From Calditrichota bacterium (GTDB lineage: Bacteria > Calditrichota > Calditrichia > Calditrichales > J004): a stretch of DNA of 64,000 nt. The DNA is taken from assembly GCA_013112635.1 (NCBI GenBank), contig JABFGF010000001.1, positions 806,001 through 870,000 of the forward strand, written 5' to 3'. Position numbers and translations under genes: made by a program. A model generated the notes under the pieces. That model was not told the DNA's origin and searched no databases. It saw only the letters and a list, made by a program, of their open reading frames with translations. Below, piece by piece: positions 19,236-28,600 of the stretch. How positions within the stretch are numbered: the stretch's first letter is position 1; every line of letters starts with the position of its first letter.

Positions 19236-22200
19236 ATGAGCGATATTTACAAACAAATAGCCAATCTACCACCGGAAAAACGTGAAGTCCTGGAAATGAT
19301 GCTGATGGAGCAAGGAGTCGATCTTGCCCAAATGGCTATTATCCCTGTTTCTCGTGATATTAATAAATTTCCTCTGTCCTATTCGCAACAACGTCTTTGG
19401 TTTCTGGATCAATTAGAACCTGGAAGCCCATTATACAATATTTGTTCACCCATTTTAATAAAGGGCAATCTAAATAAAGATGCCTTGAAAAGTGCACTTT
19501 GTGAAATTATAAAACGCCACGAGGTGTTACGAACCACATTTACAAATGAGGGTAAAGAACCATATCAAATAGTACAGCAAGCTTTCGAGCCGGATATTGA
19601 CATAGTTAGTGAATCGAATAATAACGATATTCAACAACTGATATTTGAAGAATCGATAAAACCTTTTGATTTAAACAATGGGCCACTTTTACGTGTAAAA
19701 CAAATTCAAATCAGCGATGACAAAAATATAATAATTCTCACGCTGCACCATATTGTTTCGGATAATTGGTCCACAGGTATTCTGATCCATGAAATAATGC
19801 AGCTATACCCTGCCCTTGCTAATGAAGATAAAATTTCACTCGCCGAGTTGCCCGTTCAATATGCAGATTTCTCATCCTGGCAACGAAAATGGTTGAGCGG
19901 TAAAACCCTGCAAAACCAGCTTGATTATTGGGAGAAGCAACTTGCAGGAATTCCGCCCATCCTGGAAATGCCCTCCGATTTTCCCCGGCCAGCTGTGCAA
20001 ACTTTTAACGGAGACAATTTGCTTTTTGATCTCGACATTGAATCCGTGCAAAACATTAAACAACTCTGCGAGAAATTTGACATCACGCCATTTATGGCCC
20101 TGTTATCTGTTTTTCAGATAATGCTTTTTAAGTACTCCGGGCAAAATGATTTTTGTATCGGTTCACCCATCGCAAACCGTAACCGCAGCGAAACGGAATC
20201 ACTGATTGGATTTTTTATCAACACGTTAGTTTTGCGGGCCGACTTATCCGGCAATCCAAAAATATCTGAACTTTTAAAACGTGTAAAAGAGACAACGATC
20301 GGGGCAATCGATCATCAGGATTTACCTTTTGAAACACTTGTAGAAAAATTAGATCCCAAACGGGACATGAGCCACACACCGCTTTTTCAGGTAATGTTTG
20401 TTTTAAACAATGCGCCGGTAGAAACATTAAAATTGCCGGAGTTGGAAGTAAGCCTTGTAGAATTAGACAATAAAACATCAAAGTTTGATCTGATTTTTAA
20501 TTTCACTGAAAATGGTGATTTGTTAAATGGCAAAGTTGAGTTTAATACCGATGTTTTTAAAGCAGAAACCATTTCACAGATGATTGGTCATTTTAAGCAA
20601 ACCTTAACTCAGCTTTTAAAAAATACTTCTCAAACTGTTTCTGAGATTAGCTTGCTCGAGGAAGATGAACGTAACCTTGTTTTGAATCAGTGGGCTTCAA
20701 GCGAACGGACATCAAATGCAACCAAATTAATTCCGGAAATGATTGATGAAAACCTCACAGAAAATGCTGACAAAATTGCTTTACAAATTGCAGATCAAAA
20801 TATTACATACAAGGATTTACTAAAAAAGTCTAACTCTTTAGCGACGTTTTTGGTAAATGAAAAGAAAATCCAACCCGGTGATATTGTTGCAGTTCTGGCA
20901 AACCGATCTGCCGAAATGATTTATGGAATGCTGGGTGTTATGAAAGCCGGTGCGACCTATTTGCCACTCGATGCAAGTTACCCTCAAGACCGTTTACAAT
21001 ATATGATTGATGACAGCAACGCCAAATTACTCTTAACCAAATCTGATTTGGACATTGCAAGTAAACTGGAAATATCTGAAAAAATTATTTTTAAAAATAT
21101 TCCTGAGAACAATGAAGTTGTAAATCAGGCTAAACCAAACAGTCCGGCATATATAATTTATACATCTGGTTCCACCGGAAATCCAAAAGGTGTTTTAGTA
21201 GCTCATCAAACAATCGCTGATCATTGTTTAGATATGGCCAGGCATTATAACCTTACTTCGAAGAAAAATGTACTTCAATTTGCAGCATTGAATTTTGATG
21301 CTTCCTTAGAACAAATCTTACCAACATTAATAAGCGGTGCAACACTTGTTTTGAGAGATGATGAAGTATGGCCTGCCGCAGATTTTATGGCTTATGTAAA
21401 TAAATATAACCTAAATGTGATAAACCTGCCTACAGCGTACTGGAATCAATTGACAGAATATTTGAGTTCCAAAGAACAAATACAAAACCTGATAAGCCAC
21501 AATCTTGAGCTTGTTATTATTGGTGGCGATACAATGAAGTTAAGCACTTTGAAAAAATGGTATTCCACAATCCTTGGCAGCACTCGTTTATTAAATGCTT
21601 ATGGCCCGACTGAAGCTGTAATTACAGCATCAACATTTGAAATATCCAAAGATTTAATAAAAGAGAAATTATACAGTTCAATTCCGATTGGAAAAGCTTG
21701 TGCCAACAGAAAATTTTATATTTTGGATGAAAACGGTAGCCCGGTTCCGCCAGGATTCCCAGGAGAGTTGCATATAACAGGTGATGCATTGGCCATTGGA
21801 TATCACAATCTTGAAGAGACAACAAAAGAAAAATTTGTTCAAAATCCATTTTCTGATAAACAAGAAAAAATGTATAAAACAGGAGATAAAGTCTGTTTTT
21901 CTTCTGATGGAAACCTGGAATTCCTTGGTCGTGTTGATGAACAAGTAAAAATTCGTGGATTTAGAATTGAACCCGGAGAAGTTGAAGCGGCTTTACTTAA
22001 ACATGTCGAAATACAGGAAACGGTTGTCATTCCAAATATTGATGCATCTGGTGAAAAAACCTTGTTTGCCTACTTTATTCCAAAACCAGGTACAACTCCG
22101 ACTATTTCTAATTTAAGATCTTTTTTGGCCAAACAATTGCCTGCATTTATGGTTCCGGCCATTTTTATTCCCCTTTCTGAATTTCCATTGCAGCCAAGTG

Positions 22201-22595
22201 GTAAAATCAACAAGAATAATTTGCCAATACCTGATGATATAAGGGTGCAGTTAGCAACAGAATATGTTGCCCCAAGAACTGATACTGAAAAAGTTCTTGC
22301 TGAAATAGTAGCCGAGGTTTTGAAAATTGACAAGGTTGGCATCAATGATAATTTCTTTGAATTAGGTGGCCATTCAATGTTGGGAACATTGGTTATTTCA
22401 ATGATCCGTGAAAAATTCAATGTTGAGGTCCCATTAAGAGCATTGTTCGAATCACCAACAGTTAACGGGATATCGCTGGCAATTGCTGAAGTTCAGGCGG
22501 AAGAACATGATGATGATGAACTAAGCGACATGCTCGATGAGCTTGAAGGTATGTCGGATGATGAAATTGCCGCATTATTAGAAGACGATGAGTAA
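19236..22595 (+). CDS. Single-module NRPS, C-A-PCP (unassigned, possibly basic amino acid)
   Basis: The protein has 1119 aa. The N-terminus, with LPPEKREVLEMMLMEQG, matches those of genes 5 and 7 and is probably a docking helix. The C domain (~19356-20690) has HHIVSDNW: catalytic His and Asp are present, and Asn replaces the usual Gly. It accepts the chain from the PKS of gene 3. The A domain (~20730-22240) has YTSGSTGNPKG, the unusual NLPTAYWNQL segment, and NAYGPTEAVIT. The hand-read pocket is D-A-E-N-I-G-A-I-T. I do not recognise the whole code; Glu at position 239 resembles a recalled Lys code and hints at a cationic side chain. The PCP serine is 22374-22376 (FFELGGHSML). The acidic tail contains LEGMSDDEIAALLEDDE, nearly the same as in gene 6. 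An AAGG element lies just upstream of the ATG. A long inverted repeat separates it from gene 3. Confidence 0.93.
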   Translation: MSDIYKQIANLPPEKREVLEMMLMEQGVDLAQMAIIPVSRDINKFPLSYSQQRLWFLDQLEPGSPLYNICSPILIKGNLNKDALKSALCEIIKRHEVLRTTFTNEGKEPYQIVQQAFEPDIDIVSESNNNDIQQLIFEESIKPFDLNNGPLLRVKQIQISDDKNIIILTLHHIVSDNWSTGILIHEIMQLYPALANEDKISLAELPVQYADFSSWQRKWLSGKTLQNQLDYWEKQLAGIPPILEMPSDFPRPAVQTFNGDNLLFDLDIESVQNIKQLCEKFDITPFMALLSVFQIMLFKYSGQNDFCIGSPIANRNRSETESLIGFFINTLVLRADLSGNPKISELLKRVKETTIGAIDHQDLPFETLVEKLDPKRDMSHTPLFQVMFVLNNAPVETLKLPELEVSLVELDNKTSKFDLIFNFTENGDLLNGKVEFNTDVFKAETISQMIGHFKQTLTQLLKNTSQTVSEISLLEEDERNLVLNQWASSERTSNATKLIPEMIDENLTENADKIALQIADQNITYKDLLKKSNSLATFLVNEKKIQPGDIVAVLANRSAEMIYGMLGVMKAGATYLPLDASYPQDRLQYMIDDSNAKLLLTKSDLDIASKLEISEKIIFKNIPENNEVVNQAKPNSPAYIIYTSGSTGNPKGVLVAHQTIADHCLDMARHYNLTSKKNVLQFAALNFDASLEQILPTLISGATLVLRDDEVWPAADFMAYVNKYNLNVINLPTAYWNQLTEYLSSKEQIQNLISHNLELVIIGGDTMKLSTLKKWYSTILGSTRLLNAYGPTEAVITASTFEISKDLIKEKLYSSIPIGKACANRKFYILDENGSPVPPGFPGELHITGDALAIGYHNLEETTKEKFVQNPFSDKQEKMYKTGDKVCFSSDGNLEFLGRVDEQVKIRGFRIEPGEVEAALLKHVEIQETVVIPNIDASGEKTLFAYFIPKPGTTPTISNLRSFLAKQLPAFMVPAIFIPLSEFPLQPSGKINKNNLPIPDDIRVQLATEYVAPRTDTEKVLAEIVAEVLKIDKVGINDNFFELGGHSMLGTLVISMIREKFNVEVPLRALFESPTVNGISLAIAEVQAEEHDDDELSDMLDELEGMSDDEIAALLEDDE

Positions 22596-22639
22596 GCCGG
22601 GTAATACAGATAACAAATAATTATTTTATGCAGGATTCT

Positions 22640-25600
22640 ATGTCAGACCTATCAAAACGACTTTCTAAACTTACTCCGGAACAGCGCGAACTGCTTCAGA
22701 AGAAGTTGAGCAAATCTATAAAGAAAAAAGAGAAAATTGAAAAAAGGCCGGATCAGAGTGTTTACGAAATGTCTTCTGCGCAAAAACGTTTGTGGTTTTT
22801 GAACCAAATGGATCCGAAAAGTGTTTTTTATAACATTCCTTCTGCGATTCGTTTACATGGCAAAATAGATATTGAGCTTCTGCAAAAAAGTATTAACAAG
22901 GTTATTGAGCGGCATGAAGTTTTGCGTTCCTATTATATCACAAATGATAATGGTGAACCTGAGCAAAAAATTGACAACAGTGCAAAAATTGAACTAAATC
23001 AGATTGATATTTCCTCAGCAAATACCGAAGAAGTTGATTCTTCAATTCAAAAAACCCTAAAAGAAGAAGCTGCTAAATCTTTCGATATAAGCGAAGCACC
23101 TTTACTTAGAGCATCTCTAATAAAAATTGCTCCCGATGATCATGTACTTTGTGTGAATATGCATCACATAATTGCAGATGGTTGGTCAATCGGTATTTTT
23201 ATACAGGAAATAACCTATCTTATTCAAAACCATAATTCAGCATCAGCGACACTTTTGCCAGATTTATCTATTCAATTTGCCGATTACTCAGCATGGCAGT
23301 TACAGCAATCAAATAATGACAAAATAAATAAACAGCTTGAATATTGGAAAACTGCATTAAAAGGAATGCCGAACTTTCTTGAGCTGCATACCGACCATTC
23401 CCGTCCTTCTGTGATGACAGCAAATGGGAAACATCATCTGTTTTCGATTGACCAACTTACATCTACAAAAATAAAAAATCTGGCCAAAGAAAACCAGGTC
23501 TCACCTTATAGTATTTTAATGGCTGCATTCCAGATTTTTCTCTATAAAATTAGTGGCCAGGAAGATTTTGGAGTCGGTGCACCAATTGCAAACCGCAACC
23601 GTAAAGAAATTGAAAACCTGATTGGATTTTTTGTTAACACAATTGTATTGCGTGCCAGGTTTGAAGAAGATATTAGTTTTAATTCTTTGGTAAAACACAT
23701 CAGCAGCGATGTGGCAGAAGCTTCAGACAACCAGGATGTTCCATTTGATTCAATTGTTGAAAGCCTTGTTCCAAAACGAGAATTGAGCTACTCACCACTA
23801 TTTCAAGTCATGTTCGATTTTCAATCAGCACCGATTCTTGGAAGCAAAGAATTAAAAGTAGATATTTTGGATATCGAAATTGAAGTGGCAAAATTTGACC
23901 TGCTGCTTTTAATGCTTGATACTCCCGATGGTATAAAATGTACTTTTGAATACAATACAGATCTTTTCGCAACACCAACTATTGTGCGGTTTAGTCAATT
24001 TTTTACAACTTTGATCAAAGCAATTACATCAAATCCTGATCAAATGGTTTCTGAGCTTTCGTTAATAGATGAAGCTGCAACAAAAAAAATCATTTACGAT
24101 TGGAATAAAACGGAATCTAAATATTCATCAGAGGCGTCTGTTCATGAACTCTTTGAAAAACAAGTTGAAAAGTCCCCGGATTCTATCGCAGTGTCTTATG
24201 GGGAATATAAAGTCAATTACCGTGAGCTAAATGAAAATGCCAATAAACTGGCCCATTACCTGATAAACAATGGAGTTGAAAAAGGAGCACATGTAGCCCT
24301 TTACATGGAGCGTTCCATTGAAATGATCACCTCATTTATAGCAATTTTAAAAGCAGGTGGTGTTTATGTTCCACTGGATACATCCTATCCAAAAGAGCGT
24401 CTGACATTTATGCTGGAGGACAGTAATGCGGTTATCCTCCTTTCGCAGGAACAACTTGCAGACAAATTACCGGAAACAGATATCCAAATTTTAAACGTTG
24501 ATTTTAGTGAAGAAAAAATCAACAAGATTAATAAAACTACAAATCCTGATATTAATATTTCCTCTGGTGAGAAAGCCTATATCATTTATACATCCGGCTC
24601 TACCGGCAAACCCAAAGGCGTAGTTGTGCCGCATAAAGCAATTACCCGGCTTGTCTTAAACACCAATTATGTAGATTTTTCTAAAAGTATTGTTATGGCC
24701 CAGGTTTCCAATGCGTCTTTTGATGCGGCAACATTTGAAATATGGGGAGCTTTGTTAAACGGTGGAAAATTAGTAGGAATTAAAAAAGAGATAATGCTTT
24801 CAACAAAGAACTTTGTTGCAGAGTTGAGAAAACACAAAATTAATACTTCTTTTGTGACAGTTGCCTTTTTTAATCAGATTATTAGTGAAGTCCCAGACGC
24901 ATTTAAAACATTTGATACCTTAATGTTCGGCGGCGAAGCTGCTACTCCTTCATCAGTTTATAAAGCTTTCAAAAGTGGTCCGCCAAAAAGATTATTAAAT
25001 GGTTATGGGCCAACAGAAAACACAACATTTTCTTGTTGGTATGAAGTTAAAAATATTGAAGAAAATGCTACCAATGTCCCGATTGGAAAACCAATAGCCA
25101 ACTCCACATGTTACGTATTAGACAAAAATTTAAAGATTGTTCCGGTTGGAGTTCCCGGAGAATTGTTTGTTGGAGGAGATGGCCTGGCGCTTGGCTATCA
25201 TGATCGGGAAGACCTTACAAATGAACGCTTCATAGCTGATCCTTTTTCTAAAAAGCCCGGTGCCAGAATGTATAAAACCGGAGACCTGGTTGCATATCTT
25301 GAAGATGGGAATATTGAATTTATAAGCCGCATTGATCAACAAGTTAAATTACGTGGCTTTAGAATTGAACTTGGCGAAATTGAGTCAATCTTAAAAAATC
25401 ATCCTGAAATAGATGAAAGTATTGTTCTTGCGCGAAAAAATAAAAATGATGAAACTCAACTAGTCGCATATATCATTAAGAAAAATAATAATGAGATCGA
25501 ATCAAGTAATATTAAAACGTTTTTATTGAAATCTTTACCAGATTATATGGTGCCGGTTATTTATATTACTATTGATAAAATCCCGCATACACCCAACGGT

Positions 25601-28600
25601 AAAATCGATAGAAAAGCCCTGCCCGACCCGGAAGATTACAGACCGGCAGTTAAAAATAAATTTATTGCTGCAAGAAACGATCTTGAAAAGCTTCTGGTAA
25701 AGACCTGGCAGGATATTTTGGGTCTTAATCAAGTTGGCGTTTATGATAACTTTTTCGATATCGGTGGCAATTCACTAAAAGCAGCCGTTTTTACAAACAG
25801 GATTCAGAAAGAGTTTAATGAAACGATGCATGTCGGTGCCATTTTCAAGGCTCCAACGGTGGCTGAACTTGCCATGTATATCAACGAATATTTCCCGGAA
25901 AAAATAAAGAGCTATTTTGGCTCAGAAATCAAATCTGCTGATGAATATAAAATCATATTAAGTGAAGATGGTGAAATTGAAAAAATAAAACAGGATGATA
26001 TTGATCTATTCTCTTCTTTAATACATCCTCTTGCAGAACTTCCTGCTGAAGTAAGTTCACGAAGTTCTAAAAACCCGCGGGCTGTCTTTTTGCTTTCACC
26101 GCCCCGCTCTGGCTCTACGTTGATGCGAGTGATGCTCGCCGGAAATAAAAACCTGTTTTCACCGCCGGAATTGGACTTGCTGACTTTTAATACTTTGCAG
26201 GAACGTAAAGAAGCTTTCTCAAAAGACGGATTGCAAATCTGGCTCGAGTCTCCCCTTCAGGCCATTATGGAAGCAAAATCATGCGATGTTGAAAAAGCCA
26301 AAATGATCATGGCGGATTTTGAGAGTAAAAAATTATCTGTAAAAGATTTTTATTTTGAAATGCAAAACTGGTTATCTGATAAACTTATTGTAGATAAAAC
26401 CCCAACTTATGCTTTCGATCCAAACATACTAAAAAGGATGGAAGAAGATTTTGAAGATCCGCTTTATATCCACCTGGTACGCCATCCTTATGCCATGATC
26501 TATTCATTTATAGAAGCTAAGCTTGATCAGAATTTCTTCCGCCACAAACATTCTTTTTCACGCCGTGAATTGGCAGAACTGATTTGGATTATTTCCAACC
26601 GTAATATTGTTGAGTTTTTACAATCGGTTCCTGAAGAGCGCCAGGTTCAAATTCGATTTGAAGATATTTTGGCTGATCCAAAATCAAATATGGAAAATTT
26701 ATGTCGTTTTATGAACATTGATTTTTCCAATGATATGCTTAAGCCATATGAAGGTAAAAAAATGACCGCCGGAATTTCTGAAAACTCCCAAATGGTGGGT
26801 GATTTCAAATTTTACCTCCACAAAAATATCAATTCCTCGGTGGCTGATAAATGGCGCACCTATCACTCTAATGATTTTTTATCTGATTCAAGCTGGGAAA
26901 TTGCTGAACAATTTGGTTATGCCGTTGAAAAAGATATCGCAAAAAATCAAAATGAGAAGAGCTCTATAACATCAATCCCGGCAGTTCCGCGAGATGAAGA
27001 TTTGGTTCTCTCTTTTGCGCAAGAACGTTTGTGGTTTTTGGATCAAATGAACCCAAACGATATTCAATATAATATCCCCAGCGCGATCCGCATAAAAGGT
27101 GAGTTGAAAAAAGAAATTCTCAAAAAGAGTTTAAATGAAATCGTAAACCGCCACGAAACACTACGTACAATTTTCCAGTCCAGCACCGGGAAAGCTTTAC
27201 AGCTAATTATTCAGGGACTCTCTTTTCCTATTATTGAACACGATATTAGTAACAGAAGTTTAAGTCAAGAAGAGCTTGATAATGAAGCATTAAAAATTGC
27301 CAATGAAGAAGTAGCAAAACCTTTTAATTTAGCAACCGGCCCACTCATTCGTTCACTTTTGCTAAAAGTTGCTGAAGATGAGTTTATTTTAGTTTTAGTT
27401 TTTCATCACATTATTTCCGATGGCTGGTCAGGCAATATTTTTATAAACGAACTTGCTAGTCTTTATAATTCTCTCAGCCAGGGCAATCAACCTTCTTTGC
27501 CACAACTCCCAATCCAATATGCAGATTTTGCATCCTGGCAACGGGAATGGCTTAGTGAGGAAAGATTACAGTCACAACAAAGTTTCTGGGAAAATCAGCT
27601 AAAAAATGCACCCCCTTTAATTGAACTTTCTACCGATTTCCCGAGAACTCAATCTACAAATTTTGATGGCAAAAGAGATGTTTTTCATATCCCGGAAAAC
27701 TTATATCTCAATCTTAAAAAATTATCAAAAAAACATAATACAACCCTGTTTACAACACTTTTAGCTGCTTTTGTTACTTTTCTTTACCGCTATTCCAATC
27801 AGGATGATATTACTGTCGGAACACCGACCGCCAACCGTACGCGAAGTGAAATTGAGCCTCTTATTGGCTTTTTTGTGAACACACTGGTATTACGAAGTTT
27901 TTTAAATGACAACATGTCTTTTACTGACCTTTTGAACCAGTTGAAGAAAACTACTGCAGATGCATTTGACAATCAGGATATACCTTTTGAAAAACTGGTT
28001 AATGCCCTTCAACCGGAAAGGGAAACAACTCATTCGCCACTATTTCAGGTAATGTTTTCTTTGCAGCATTCAGAGATTCAGAAAATTGAACTTCAGGATT
28101 TATCGATCAGACCATTTAATTTTGAAAGCTCTACTTCAAAGTTTGATTTGTCCCTTGAGATGGTTGAGCATACAAACAGACTTGTTGGCATTTTTGAATA
28201 CAAAACTGATCTTTTCAAAGAAGAAACAATTAATCGAATGATTGACCATTTTCAATTTCTGTTGGATGAATTTGTTAAAGATCAGGATCAACTTATTTCA
28301 AAAACAAAGCTATTCGATGCTGAAGATCAAAAAGCACTTTTACAAAAATGGAATTCGGCAATAATAGACTATCAAAATGATGGACTTATCCATCAGCAAT
28401 TTGAGCGGCAAGCCAAAAAAACACCTGATGTTACGGCTGTACATTTTGATATAAAAAGTTTTACATATAATGAACTTAACTTGCGTTCAAATCGCCTAGC
28501 AAGATATTTGCAAAGAAAAAATGCTAAGGCAGAGTCAATTATCGGCATTTTAATGGACCGATCCACAGATATGATTGAAGCGATTTTGGCTATTATGAAG

